DNA of 64,000 nt from Athripsodes cinereus (taxonomy: Eukaryota; Arthropoda; Insecta; Trichoptera; Leptoceridae), in contig OX388307.1 in NCBI GenBank assembly GCA_947579605.1, forward strand, positions 32,589,237-32,653,236, given 5' to 3'. Positions 33,663 to 44,729 of the stretch are shown one piece after another. The position numbers and the translations under genes were made by a program. Every line of letters begins with the position of its first letter. The stretch's first letter is position 1. The notes under the pieces were generated by a model that saw only the letters and a list, made by a program, of their open reading frames with translations, was not told the origin of the DNA and made no database searches.

Positions 33663-34915
33663 TTTTTTTTTTTTTTTTATTTTTTTTTTATTTATTTCAC
33701 AATCCACGGCGTGAGCCTTTTACATGTTTAAGAATAAATAATACACAAATCAAATATCTCATTCACAACACAGTTGGAAAACAAGAATTAACAAAACACA
33801 AAAGAGAATTATTTCATAACAATAATAATTTAAGTCAAATCATAAAATATTGGAGTGTCAGTACAGAATGTCAATGAAATGTTTAGTATTTAATATGTCA
33901 AGAATTAAAATTGCAATAATGTAGGAGATGTCATGTAGATAGAAGAAAAAAAAATCTAATCTAATGGAAATGATACAAATAATTTGAATGTCATAAGAAT
34001 TAATATCATAAATAGTTAAAATGTCAAATTGTCTGTAATGATTTAAAATGTCAATAAATTAAACAGAAAATTGTTACTTATAATTTAAATTATCAATGAT
34101 GTGACGTTACCAGATGAAGAAATAATCAAAAAATAATACTCAGATATTATATAGATAAAAAAAAAGTACAACAAAACACAAACACTCGTCGAAATGCCCA
34201 TTGTTAGTTAAACATTGAAATAATTTATAACGTCATGTTTATATTTAGGTAAACTGTCGGCAAAAATGTCTGTATCATTACCCACCAGATTACCCAGTCT
34301 GTGGATTCGAATCATAGGAGAGTAAAATGTGTAATTGTTCCTAGTGATGGGTTCTCGAAACAATACAGTCTGTCTGGTACTTCTGGTAGGTATGTTAAAT
34401 TGAATAAGTTCAATCAATTCGGGAGAGTCTATTTCTCCTCTGAGAAGTTTATGAAGGAAGCAAAGATCAAAGACTTTTCTATGATTTACTAAGCTGAGGA
34501 GTCCAAGCTCGTCCATCAAAGCCGGATAATCAATGCTCTCCACCGGTATTCCTAATTTATAATTAATCAGTCTCAAGAATTTTCTCTGTACTCTCTCTAC
34601 ACTATTGATGTGGATGTTATAATTTGGAGACCATATTACAGTATTATACTCCAATAATGGTCTCACGAGAGAAACAAAAAGTAGTCTATAAGACCGAATC
34701 AATCGGAGATCAGTCACCAGTCTGAAAACGAAACCTAAAGTCCTCATGGCCTTACCGACAATTTCCTCAATATGTAAGTTGTAAGTCAGATCTTCAGAGA
34801 AGGTAATACCCAGATCTCTCAAATTTGAGACACACTCAAGTACAATACCATCAATGGTATAATTGTATGAAATCTTAGATCTGGTTTTATGGAATTGAAT
34901 GACTGTTTATTTCAA
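33663..34915 (-). mobile_element. 5'-truncated LINE nested in the hAT-like element, copy 1
   Basis: The 3' tail appears on the plus strand as a T-rich run at 33663-33699 followed by 'cacggcgtgagccttttaca', the inverse of the LINE 3' end at 52.49 kb. A 3' UTR of about 500 bp precedes the coding remnant. Confidence 0.75.
34208..34905 (-). pseudogene. LINE ORF2 fragment after the polymerase core, copy 1
   Basis: The main frame from 34822 gives 204 residues, and the frame opens further upstream to about 34905. The stretch LRDLGITFSEDLTYNLHIEE is the conserved '(L)GI.(l)s..L....HI' motif that follows the YADD box in LINE polymerases. VSLVRPLLEYNTVIWSPNY and VERVQRKFLRLINY follow in the standard order for Jockey/CR1-type proteins. 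All polymerase catalytic motifs, and the endonuclease, are missing. The copy in the second duplicate differs by a single residue (Pro to Ser). Intact frame but truncated, so not functional. Confidence 0.8.
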
Positions 34916-35125
34916 CTCTTTCATTTCACCTGAGAAACCATTTTGCATTTTAAAAAGCATTTTGAAAATAGGTATTTTGCATTTTGCATTTGAAATGCTT
35001 TTCTAAAAACCATTTTGCATTTTCAAATGGAAAAGTTTCAACCCATTTCCATTTTGCATTTCAAATGGTTTTGGGTACCCATTTTGCACATCTCTGATTA
35101 CATCCAGGCGATAATCTCGCCAATT

Positions 35126-35719
35126 ACGCTGTGCACATCAATACTATTGAAGCAATTCAACATAGATTCTTACGACACGTGAACTACCGCCTGGGTATTC
35201 CCATTGATGGGCTGAACTATGATTTTTTGTTGATGGAGATGAGGCTCGTTAGCCTACATGATCACAGATTGTTGTTCGATCTCCTTACACTGAAGAGAAT
35301 AGTGACTGGCTCTCTGAATTGCCCAGAGTTGCTTAGCTTAGTAAACTTGCGTGTCCCGAGTCGTAACACCAGAAGTCAGGCATTGTTCTATGCTGCGGGA
35401 TCATCATCCAATTATATCTATTACTCATCGATGAATCGACTCCATGTAATAGGGAATAATTACAGTGAGATCGATATTTTCAACGATTCGGAGTACACTG
35501 TGAGGAGATGTGCTGTGAGCAGGTTTATGCGAGGGTACATGCTTTCCGTTGAGAATCCCCTGTAGTTACTACTGTCATGTTTTTGTATTCATTGTCACTT
35601 ATGTGTTAATTGTGTTTGTTTCAAGTTTGTTTTTGTAAGTTATTGTACTTTAAAGGCTATTTAGCCGTATATTATGTTAATAAATAAATAATAAATAAAT
35701 AAATAAATAAATAAATAAA
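35126..35719 (+). mobile_element. 5'-truncated LINE 3' end, unique to copy 1
   Basis: It inserted at 'cgccaattgttcac', which is intact in copy 2 (62159-62172). AATT is repeated at 35122-35125 and 35718-35721. It ends in an (aaat)n tail at 35681-35719. The short TSD and missing 5' region fit target-primed insertion. Confidence 0.85.
35127..35565 (+). pseudogene. LINE ORF2 C-terminal fragment
   Basis: The 144 or so residues start VHINTIEAIQHRFLRHVNYR, continue LGIPIDGLNYDFLLMEMRLV and end SVENPL. They parallel the INSVERVQRKFLRLINYKLG...MDELGLLSLVNHR stretch of the 34.2 kb LINE, so the two are related but clearly distinct families. The frame is already open at the insertion boundary, so the Met is internal. 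Confidence 0.75.
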
Positions 35720-36053
35720 TTGTTCACAATTTTTTTGTTCGGTTAAGTTTTGGTACTTCGCTCTTCTCTATTCGATTCTTCTCAAGACCATCTACTAACA
35801 TTTTTGTATCGATTAATAAAAATCATAGATTTTGTTAGTTTTAGTTGTTGCTTGGTTTAATAAACGTCGTAATATTTGAAATATATACTACTCATTTACC
35901 TGAACATCTAAAGTTCATTAGGAGAGCAAAGGTGTGTTGCAAACATTTGCTAACCAACTTGTCCTGCAATTTGTACAGGAAACCCTTGCTATACGAATGG
36001 AAAGCGTGTATACGTAGATCACTTAAATGTCGTAGTATGCAGAATGGATAGCG

Positions 36054-36294
36054 TAGTGTAATGTACTTTGGACTTTATACACTGCACCTTTAAATTGGAC
36101 ACAAACAGTCAATCACGCAGCGTAGCAGTGCAAACCAAGGTCGCAACTATAATGAGCCCCGTTCCATATAGGAAGCTAGCCTATATAGATAAATATAGTA
36201 TTGCTACTCAATGCAATCTTGCTTGGTTAACTTGTAAACAAGTCCAAAGTTCAATTTAAAGGTGAGTGTACAAAGTCCAAAGTGCATTACACTA
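36054..36294. mobile_element. Foldback element (241 bp), copy 1
   Basis: The left arm 'tagtgtaatgtactttggac' and right arm 'gtccaaagtgcattacacta' are inverse. Pairing continues through 'cacctttaaattgga' and its mate. TAGTG/CACTA ends hint at hAT, but no 8 bp duplication could be confirmed. Non-coding. Confidence 0.7.
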
Positions 36295-37365
36295 CAGATA
36301 GGAACAATATAAGTATCATTCATCTTAAAATACTTCTGTACGTATACTTTACAACCAGTAAATCGATTACATGTAAAAAAATATGAATGTCGTCTTCTCC
36401 ATACTTATGAGAAGTAAATGAATGAGAGTGGATGGCATAACCAAAATAAATTAATAATCTAACATAACATAAATTCGACGATTTCTTAATCTCTGGGCAA
36501 TTCTATATATTCAATTATGTACATTGATTACAAACAATTACATAAAAGGTAAACATTCAAGTTAGATACAATCAATATACAGAGGGCGAGTTTAACGCAA
36601 AAACGTGATCTCTTCAACTAACCCAAATACTAAGAAGAATGATAAAAAAATATATTTTTATGGAAAGTATGTAAAGAATATAATAATTATAAATAGTTAG
36701 TGTGGAAGTCTGGGAATGACGGGCATATGTTTAAAAGTAAAAAAATACATGTATAACAAAACGCATAAATGTGCAGAGGCGAATGTCATGTGTAGGAATC
36801 GAGAGAATTGGAGCTCCGTTCTCTCTGCAAAAAAAAGTTATAATGTGATACGAACAATATTGATCTGATGGTCATTATAACACATCAATATGAAAGTTTA
36901 TTTAAACTATCTACTCAAGGAGATCAAAATAATATTTAGGTACATATTACATATGTACATATTTCGTTTAATTTAATTTTCCGTAAACCGAACTCTCGTA
37001 ATGCAGAAGTACGCTTATGTATACAGAGTGTATTGTTCCAACAGTAACAGACAACATTATTAGACTTGAATATTCAAAGTTCAAAAGTGGAAGATGAAAA
37101 CTTTATCTGGTAAGTTGGTCTACTAATAATATTATTATTAATGCACATATTTATGTAGTATGTAAAACATAATATTACTATTAGTTTATGGGGGAAGCAA
37201 TGTTTGGATGGTAGCGAATATGTCTCAAACACCAAACAAATTATCACTACTACTTTGAAAAACATAAGAAATACATTACTTTGAAAGATAAAAAACATAA
37301 TAAATGACTGTATAATATATGTAACAAGATTGTGCATTTCTTTGAAAAAATGTGCCACCTGAGAT
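36295..37365. other. Duplicated AT-rich DNA, no gene
   Basis: It matches 62.76-63.83 kb with few differences. No domain or repeat is recognised. Confidence 0.45.
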
Positions 37366-37369
37366 ATCA

Positions 37370-38330
37370 ACTGTTGTATTAGTGTCAATTAGTTATTATT
37401 TATCGTGTCGAAACCCAGAAAAATCAATCAAAACTGATCTCCGGTGCTATGCAAATCGCACAGCACGAAGAGATGCGTCAAAAATATCCTCCATAGTGCA
37501 TGGGACAGGGCACAACGGACACTCCAAAAAGTGTGGCATGGTCTGTGCTGCACCGCAGTCACACGCTTCAGATTCGTCCATCGTTCTTTATTCTTACGTC
37601 AGTTTCCTACACCAAATCTCAGTGGATTTCTAGTTCTTGGACTACGAAAGGTTCGCATATTTGCGGATCCTCCGGCCACCTGCTTAGACGTTCAGAAGGA
37701 GCAGGGCCTGGCAGTGAAGATGAGGTGGTAAAAAAGGATCGTCTAGAACTGAGACATTGTGGTGGGGGAGACATTGTTAAACAGGAGATGATTTGAGTCT
37801 GTCTCTTGTGAGGTTCTCTCACAATCATCGGTTGCTGCACTTTGTCGGACATCCGGGGGAGCGATTCCTGCCAAGCGTATTGCTTGGCAGGAACTTGTGG
37901 ACTGGAGTTGGTTTCAGATAGCCAGTTATCAGTCGGTATGTCTCATTCAGTACTATATCCACTTGTTTCGCATGTAAGGAGCGTGCCCATACTGGACACG
38001 CATATTCTACAGCAAAATAACATAATGCCAAAGCTGTTGTGCGATGGGTATGTATTTTTGCACCCCAAGTGCCTTCAGTCATGATTTTCAAGAGGTTATT
38101 ACGAACACTCGTTTTCATTTTGACATTATGGCAGTGTTCCTTATATTTAAGTGTGCGATCAAGTGCAACTCCGAGATAGATTGGGTCATTCGTATATTTT
38201 AGCTGCACCCTCTCCCAATTGAAAATGAGTGATCAGTTTGCTTCGCAATTCCTGAGGTAAAAGGCACTAAATTTACGTTTTGGTTGGGCATGGCTAGAGT
38301 TTTGGTGTCCATTAGTAAACAACTTTTATA
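37370..38330 (-). pseudogene. Jockey-type LINE ORF2 C-terminal half, broken
   Basis: The minus frame 37825-38208 includes IYLGVALDRTLKYKEHC, TEGTWGAKIHTHRTTALALC and YFAVEYACPVWARSLHAKQV, the region directly after the polymerase in Jockey-like proteins. Further down, another frame reads ACDCGAAQTMPHFLECPLC, the C-terminal CxC-x7-H-x4-C motif of Jockey-clade ORF2. The two parts are out of frame and stops intervene, so this is a decayed copy. Its final ~165 bp also appear at the right edge of the window (63.83-64.00 kb). Confidence 0.78.
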
Positions 38331-38334
38331 GGTA

Positions 38335-38985
38335 CAAAAGGACGATTAGCATATATTTTGGGAAATTTCATGATGGTTTGAATGAATGAATGAATAATCT
38401 CCACCAACTTATACCTGCGCGCCCAATTGTAACAGTGCACAGTGAAAGATAATATTGATAAATACAACTATGATCATCAATGTATATTTTCGTACTGGAT
38501 ACTGAAGGTTAACCTATCTCCTGAACAATAGAGTTTTTAACCTTGTCTAGTGTACCTCCGCTCATCTCAGAGTCTACAAATCATGTGGAAATTAGTTCTG
38601 GAAATATCCTTTATTAATGACATTCACATTTTTCATGATATAATTGTAATAAAGTGTAGCATTGTACTATTTGATTACTTTCAAGAATATTTTCAATTTA
38701 TTTGTGAAAAGCGTTCAATTGCTTTTGATGTCATGTTGTGCATGTTTCTGATATGAAAGGATTTAATAATTATATATCGTGGACTATGTTTTTAAACAAC
38801 TGTGAATTTTATCTTGGAAGAAATTTTCGAATAGCATTATAAATGTTTTGCACAACTTAATTTAATTAAATAGTGATATAATATTCAACAGCTGTAATTC
38901 CAATTTCACTTAAAATTTTAAAAAATTAAATGAAATATAAAATTCGATTGCCCATTTTCCATTTGTAAATTTACAAACCATGTCT
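38335..38985. other. AT-rich gap
   Basis: The 68-codon frame at 38550-38756 has no recognised domain. Confidence 0.4.
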
Positions 38986-38989
38986 TATG

Positions 38990-39300
38990 ATCAACAAGGC
39001 TCTGAATAATATGGCACCTTATTTGCTGAGCTCTGTGTTCTCAAAACAGCTTCTAGTAGACTTCTATACTCAACGAATACATACTCGTACACCAATCTTC
39101 TGGCCGAGTCAACAAGTCTTGCTTCTATGCGAAAGGGTTTTTAGCATCGTGGAACGCGTCAACTAGTATTGATGACTTATCAAGGACCTTTGAGAAAATC
39201 AATTAATAATACCATTAAGGAGCAAACTGAAGACATATCGTATTTTCAAGTTTCCCAAGCCCTTGAGATAGAAACTCCATCAAACGGCGCTGAATAAATA
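38990..39300 (+). pseudogene. CR1/L2-like LINE C-terminal relic
   Basis: One frame from about 38996 reads KALNNMAPYLLSSVFSKQLL, matching the ALKGVLPSYLSEM position of the 8.67 kb LINE. The remaining part is broken by stops. The terminal 'gcccttgagatag' and 'caaacggcgctgaataaat' is the family's 3' signature. Confidence 0.55.
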
Positions 39301-39329
39301 ATTCGTCATCTTCACTCACGGTATATTCT

Positions 39330-39530
39330 ACAAGTGGATTACCTAGTGGACCAACAAGCTGTCCTCTCCGTGCCAACACAAAATTAATACGTGCATGATG
39401 GGTGGCAAGCCTCATCGCTGAATTTAAGTAAGATGTAAAATGTCTTTCTTTTTTCGAACACATACCTTTTACAGGAAACTTGTAAACTTACGGAAAAGAG
39501 AAGCAGACCAATTCTTTGTCGGATGTTTCA
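39330..39530 (-). repeat. D-repeat, minus strand
   Basis: It runs in order 'caagctgtcctctccgtgcc', 'gatgggtggcaagcctcatc', 'gctgaatttaagtaag', 'ccttttacaggaaac' and 'ccaattctttgtcgg'. This is one of the better-preserved copies. Confidence 0.75.
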
Positions 39531-39534
39531 CACA

Positions 39535-40250
39535 TTCATCATCTTCATCATTATAAAAAATAAACATTTGAAAACAACCGCAAAAAACAAAAGCAATAGG
39601 TACGACAATATGGAAAAAAATGTTAAAAGCATTTTTTTATTCTACAATTAAAATAATAAGTACTTGGGTACTTGCCTACTCTTTTATTCGTTGTTACTAA
39701 GGTAGGTAAATTCGTAAAATTTTGAAAAAGTATATAGAACAAGAAATAATAATGAAAACATTTTTTTTATATATTATTAATTTTCAAATGAAATGGCGTG
39801 GCACGAAATGAATTCCATTCATAGCGATAATTTGAATTTTTAAATCAAGGGCTTTTAATAATGAAATTTGTTTTAAAATACTTACTATTCTTTTTGCACA
39901 TCAACCTTCAAATCTGTAAAATTATTATGAATGCTGGAGTTATCCATTCAAACGCCTACCCTTTTAGAGATGTTGAACCTTTTATTTTACCCCCGACATG
40001 GAGGTTTCCGTTACTTGTCATAAAATTTCTTATCGTTCGCCGCAATCTTCTCTGGGGAAGCCAAAATTGGTTAAAACAATGGTGTTATTCCATTTTTAAA
40101 ATTCAATCAGAGCATCCTGTAAGGACCAAGTGAAACTTAACTTGCCATTTATAAATGTAATCGGATGTGAAATTCGTCGCCTTTGAAAATGACAGGAGTG
40201 TTGAAACGATGATAACAAATAACATAAACACTGTACAGTTACTTGATCAA
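39535..40250. other. AT-rich gap
   Basis: The 90-codon frame at 39861-40133 (starting MKFVLKYLLFFLHINLQICK) opens with a hydrophobic stretch that could mimic a signal peptide. I recognise no homology and see no supporting context. Confidence 0.3.
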
Positions 40251-40251
40251 A

Positions 40252-40335
40252 CAACTTTTAGCTTACTGTGACAGGTGGATAAGGTTAGATTTGGATTTAT
40301 GAGAAAAGCACAGATACGTCTTGAAAAAAATTGCT
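40252..40335 (+). repeat. SINE-1, 3' fragment
   Basis: 'ttttagcttactgtgacagg', 'tggataaggttagatttgg' and 'cagatacgtcttgaaaaaaa' match the tail of SINE-1 in order. The promoter half is absent. Confidence 0.6.
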
Positions 40336-40387
40336 TTGTCACAATAACATCTATTTCTAATGGATTAACTGTGTAACAGTTTCGAGA

Positions 40388-40496
40388 CATTTTGAATGTT
40401 TTTAAAAGAGTATTGTACAATGCACTTTTGTTATGTACTTAATTAGTACCCAACAGAAGTGTATCATAGAATACTCGTTTAAAAACATTCAAAATG
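40388..40496. repeat. Imperfect inverted repeat (~109 bp)
   Basis: 'cattttgaatgtttttaaa' and 'agtattgtac' are answered on the right by 'gaatactcgtttaaaaaca' and 'ttcaaaatg'. It may be a small foldback element; no TSD was assigned. Confidence 0.5.
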
Positions 40497-40679
40497 CATT
40501 GGTACAATTTATTGAAATGAAAAAGTACTTAAAAAATGTATACCACCGCCTTGAAAGTTAGTTAGTGCACCATTATTTGCAATTAGTTTACCGAAATAAT
40601 AATAAAAACACATAGCAATACGCGAGCCATTTCCTTGTGCCAAGTTTTTACAATCAAAGAATTTGCACGATATCCTTCA

Positions 40680-40935
40680 TCTACGACCTACTACTACAAC
40701 CATACCATCACGGCGTATCTCACAAGTAGGGTAGCCAGCAAACCAACCACATGTAATAGACTTGCAAGCTGTCCCTTCCGCGACTGCAAAAAATTAAGAC
40801 ATTCATGATGGGTGACAAACCGCAGCGCTGAATCAAAAATGTAAAATGTCTTTATGTTTTCAAACATCTGTCACTTACAGGACACTCGTAAACGAGTGGT
40901 GGTTCGATTCTTTGTCTAGTGTTCCTAACATATGA
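40680..40935 (-). repeat. D-repeat, minus strand, near complete
   Basis: It begins 'accataccatcacggcgtat' and 'ctcacaagtagggtagccag', then 'caagctgtcccttccgcg', 'gatgggtgacaaaccgcagc' and 'cacttacaggacactcgtaa'. This is the longest uninterrupted copy seen in this orientation. Confidence 0.75.
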
Positions 40936-41009
40936 AAATCTGATTTTCTGTCAAGCTATCTACAAACTTTGTATTGACATACATACGTAGTGTATAGAAA
41001 ACTGTATAC

Positions 41010-41080
41010 ATTTACCCATAAAGCAAGATTTATATCTTAGTTAGTTTGGGACTAGCTCGATATGTGAGACTTGTCCATAC
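41010..41080 (+). repeat. SINE-2 3' fragment
   Basis: 'tatcttagttagtttgggac' and 'tagctcgatatgtgagac' match the distal part of the 11.57 kb SINE-2 copy. Confidence 0.45.
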
Positions 41081-42060
41081 ATACATAGATTTAAAAGTTT
41101 ATTGTCTTTGAATTTATCCAACTTTAATTCTATTTTCTCAATATTATTAATATTAATGGCATTTACAAAGTGATAATTTCGCGACTTGATTAATGGAAAC
41201 GAGTTTTCTTGCTATACGTTTTTTAAATTATTATATTTAAATTATACATTAAATATGGATAAAACTAATTTAAGTCATACATATATAAATAATTGTTCTA
41301 CATACTGTGTTAGCATCCGAAACATTAGAAATAAATAAATCAATTAATTCAGGATACATCATAGTGAACAAAATAATAGCTCCACAAAAATCACCCTTAT
41401 TAACAATGTTTTCCTTTCACACTTCCACCCACCCTCAATCATCGACCAATCATTCAAATTCATTCACCCCCACCCTAATACCCTCTAACCATACGTAAAT
41501 TTCATATTAGGAAATAAAAATATTTGCTCTCAGTTTTCAAAGTTTTCGTCAATGACACTAAAGTGTCGAAACTGGTCGCAAAATTAAAATTAATAGTAAT
41601 AATTTAAAAAACATTCCAAGAAAACTCGTTTCTATTAATCTATGTATGTTTCTCGTTGAGAAAGGTACTAAATTAGAAACCAATTTTTCATTCCAGTCAT
41701 GTTGCATTGGTTTCCCAAACACTCCTTTACAAAGTAGTATTATAATTTATTCTGAATTATTTATAGGGGAAGTGAGGGTGAGAGTGTGGTAGAAGGGATG
41801 AAAAAAAATCGGACTTGAAAAACTGGACATTTGAAAAAATGTTATTACATTATTATTATTATTTTTGAATTGAAATTATTTTAATGTAAAAGGAAAAAAA
41901 ATTTGGACAAATGTTTTAAATTATTATTATTATTTAAAAAAAAAATCGGTGTTTTTACAATTTCTCGAGAATTAACGAGTTATCGAGAGTGGTTATTTAA
42001 TAAACAAGATTAACTTTCTATTTGGGTAGGCATAGACCTATTTTTTTTTTTATTTTTTAT
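41081..42060. other. AT-rich gap
   Basis: No gene is supported. 'gacactaaagtgtcgaaact' at 41557-41576 is a small hairpin followed by GAAAC, of unknown meaning. Confidence 0.4.
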
Positions 42061-42064
42061 TTTA

Positions 42065-42212
42065 ATGTTTTAGGGTTGACTGGAAGACGTTGCCTAGCAA
42101 CAAGTCCGCCTTTTGGCCTAATTTTGTTAATTGTCACGTTTTGTAATTTTGTTGTTTATGTATTTGTGTAAAATTATGGTCAATAAAGATTTATTTATTT
42201 ATTTATTTATTA
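42065..42212 (+). repeat. LINE 3' UTR with AATAAAG and tail
   Basis: 'gactggaagacgttgcctag' and 'caacaagtccgccttttgg' are followed by 'gtcaataaag' and a (tttatttatt)n tail at 42190-42212. The arrangement is typical of an insect LINE 3' terminus. No ORF2 part is present. Confidence 0.55.
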
Positions 42213-42534
42213 TTTCTGTCTTGGGATAAATATCTAGTTTCTTTGAAGAATTTAATAACTGCAGGGGTTCAAATGTTAGGTATAAAGATGTTTTTAGAAA
42301 TATAAAAATAAGTTTTTTTTTCATGTTACATTGTTTATTTATTTATTTTGTTCTTCACTCTACATTGGTTAAATCATTTCAAGTCATTACAAAGTATCAT
42401 AAAAATATCAGTTATTCAATGTACAGAGGGCGAGTTTATCGTAAGAATGCGATGTCTTCCAACTAACCAGGCATTAACTCGCATTACTATGCGTGCGAAA
42501 TAGAAGATTGAAATATATTAATATTCCAAGATGT

Positions 42535-42760
42535 CCCTCAAGGAAAAGGCCTGCAACTCTCTTTTATAAATTTTCTAGTGTCCTGTAAAAAGCAGGTATT
42601 CGTTTATTATCGCGAATAAGGTATTGAACAATTTCGATTCAGCATTGAGATATGTGACCCATACTGAATGTCTTATATTTAATTGCACGTAGAAACTGAT
42701 AATATTTTTTATTACATGCAATTAACCAAGTGACTACTCTACTCTTAAGAGATTTTATTA
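42535..42760 (+). repeat. D-repeat, plus strand (head-to-head partner)
   Basis: The first block ('gcctgcaactctctttta', 'gtcctgtaaaaagcaggt') is followed directly by the second ('gattcagcattgagatatg', 'cccatactgaatgtctta', 'attacatgcaattaacc'). This copy and the next one face each other. Confidence 0.65.
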
Positions 42761-42785
42761 TAGTTCAGATGATAGATATGTTTTG

Positions 42786-43018
42786 AATATTTTACCACAC
42801 CATCACGGCATATCTCACAAGGGTAGCCAGCGAACCAGCTGTAATTAGTTAGCATGCGGGGCGTCTTCTTTCTGCCAACAAAAAAATTAGACATTCTGGA
42901 CGGGTGGCAAACCTCAACGCTGAATTTGGGATGTTAAATGTCTTTCGAACACCTGCGTTTTACAGGACAGAAAAGGGTGGGAGAGCAATTTTTTTGCCGA
43001 GTGCTCCACGACTCTATG
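42786..43018 (-). repeat. D-repeat, minus strand (head-to-head partner)
   Basis: It has 'accatcacggcatatctcac', 'gggtggcaaacctcaacgct', 'gcgttttacaggacagaa' and 'tgccgagtgctccacg'. It is separated from the plus-strand copy by only about 26 bp, making a ~480 bp imperfect inverted repeat. Confidence 0.7.
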
Positions 43019-43019
43019 A

Positions 43020-43730
43020 ATTTTTATTCATACGAGCAGCACATACTTAGTTAGCTATTTTTAATTTATTTTGAGACAAATGGATGAGTTTATTTAATTT
43101 TTTTTCTTTAAAATAGCCATCAAGTTCAGAAACATTATTTATTTAAAAAATTGCTCCCACTAGAATTTAAAATATCATTTCAAATTGTTAGAAATATTTT
43201 TTTTATTTTTTATACAAAATCAAGTCGTCGTTGAAATTGAATGTTCACCTACATTAATTTTAAAATAACTTTCGTTTGAAGTCTCACGAACAAAAAATTG
43301 TGAAAAAACCATTTCTCGAAATTTCGGTGAATAAATGTTTTTTCTTTCAGTCAATTAATTAAATTATCTTCAAACGTTCTCAATTATGCGTACATTAACT
43401 AAATACGAATGTTCATCTGTTCATTTAAAAGTAAATACTTTGATTAGTATTTAAAACATTTTAAACTTCATATCCTAGTCACAGAATCTATTTTTCTCAG
43501 GGCCATCCACTCGTTTGCGAGTGATTTAGGCCTAGTCACAGAATCAAACACAAATTAGTGCATGGCGTCGTAGAAATTAAATAAAATAAAAATTATATCA
43601 TAAGTAAGAAAGTAAGAGCTATACGCGTCAGAAAAAGTCTTGGTACGAAATCGTGCTCAGTTAGGTAAACTTTATGACACATTATGTTCTTAAAATACTA
43701 TTAATAAAATAAATAAAAAACAGCTTTAAA
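43020..43730. other. AT-rich gap
   Basis: I recognise nothing here. Confidence 0.4.
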
Positions 43731-43732
43731 GA

Positions 43733-44236
43733 AAGTATTTATACCTATTTATAAATAAAACTGCTGGACTCAGCATCAGGACAAAATGTCGCTTGTTCAA
43801 TGCGTGCATCATCCCAATCCTTCTATATGGCTGTGAGTCTTGGCACTTAACCAAGGCTCAAAAGCGGAAGATACTAAGGTTTGAAAACAAGTGTCTTAGA
43901 AGGATTTTGGATGTCAAATGCTATGAACATGTTACAAATGATGCTGTGCGCAAGCGCACCCAACAGAGACCTGTAATCTCCGTAATACAGGAGAGACGAT
44001 GGTCCTGGCTGGGACATGTTTTGAGAATGCCTAATGATAGTTGGCCAAAAAAAGCACTGTTCTTCCGTCCGCAGGGGTTCCGTCGGCCCGGGCGTCCCTC
44101 TTTCACAATACACCGTTCCTATGACAACGATATCAGAGCGCAGGGAATGTCGTGGAAAGAGGTGACGCAATTGACGCAGAGACGCTCTGAATGGAGGAGG
44201 CTGGTTTCTGCCCTGTGCTCCCGAGAGGAGCGTTGA
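43733..44236 (+). pseudogene. LINE ORF2 C-terminal fragment (LYGCESW type)
   Basis: The frame is open from about 43748 (KTAGLSIRTKCRLFNACIIP) through ILLYGCESWHLTKAQKRKI, LGHVLRMPNDSWPKKALFF and RRPGRPSFTIHRSYDNDIRA to WRRLVSALCSREER and a stop. It matches the conserved block after the polymerase of RTE/CR1-like proteins (KLRLFNxxVxxxLLYGCExW...WLGHVLRM...GRPxxTW...DR..WR..V..LC). About 165 residues survive with an intact frame and no upstream polymerase. A foldback element follows its end. Confidence 0.8.
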
Positions 44237-44254
44237 GGGGGATGATGATAAATA

Positions 44255-44400
44255 AAACAATAATTTGTAGAGTTTTACTAAGAACTTATATTTCAGCTAC
44301 CAAGGTTTCGACATACTATGGAGTTTGACAAAGACATAGCATGTCGAAACCTAGGTACCTGAAATATAAGTTCTTTATAAAACTGTACTAATTATTGTTT
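44255..44400. repeat. Inverted repeat (~146 bp)
   Basis: 'aaacaataatttgtagagtt' and 'aagaacttatatttcag' with 'aggtttcgacat' are answered by 'atgtcgaaacctaggtacc', 'tgaaatataagttctt' and 'ctaattattgttt'. It lies immediately after the LINE end, so it could be the LINE's own 3' terminal structure or a MITE. Confidence 0.65.
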
Positions 44401-44729
44401 CATTTACAATTTATATGGAGTTTTACAAAATAAACATAAATGAGATACAATATTTATACCTTCTTCTCCCGTGTGTTCCCTGTTAGGTCTCTCCGATCTT
44501 TTTTGAGGTTTCTATGACGAAAGTCTCGCGTTCCTGCGCTATTCCTAACAAATTCTCCATTCCCATTACTCCAGCCCATTTCATAATATTAGTTGTTTTA
44601 TTACCTACATGATAAAATAAACAGATTTTTTTTTTTTGAAAAGTTCACAAACACATTTTGTGTTACCAATTAACAGCAAATGATAAACTTAATTAATAGA
44701 TAATTATTTAAGTGAAACACAATACAACT

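Larger units (their letters stand above)
33457..35096. mobile_element. hAT-like element with cattttgcatttcaaatgg repeats, copy 1
   Basis: Termini CAGAGATGTGC and GCACATCTCTG are perfect inverses, flanked by an exact 8 bp duplication ATTACATC (33449-33456, 35097-35104), as in hAT elements. Subterminal zones at both ends are filled with direct and inverted variants of 'cattttgcatttcaaatgg'. The interior is occupied by a nested LINE (33663-34915). The element itself encodes nothing, so it is non-autonomous. Confidence 0.88.
22683..37535 (+). repeat. Large direct duplication, copy 1
   Basis: From the MITE-A terminus rightward, the sequence is repeated in the same orientation at 48.98-64.00 kb. 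Sampled stretches (27.10-28.04 versus 49.06-50.00; 31.0-33.4 versus 58.05-60.4; 35.72-37.53 versus 62.16-64.00) differ by only scattered substitutions and small indels. Copy 1 alone has the LINE at 22.76-27.08 kb, the LINE tail at 35.13-35.72 kb and about 180 bp at 29.88-30.06 kb. The right limit cannot be determined because copy 2 leaves the window. Confidence 0.95.

Noticed and set aside
36054..36294. hAT assignment of the 241 bp foldback element
   Set aside because: The TAGTG/CACTA ends fit, but no 8 bp duplication is visible in either copy, so the superfamily is left open.
39861..40133. 90-codon frame with a hydrophobic start as a secreted protein gene
   Set aside because: There is no homology, splice or promoter context, and frames of this size are expected by chance in DNA of this length.
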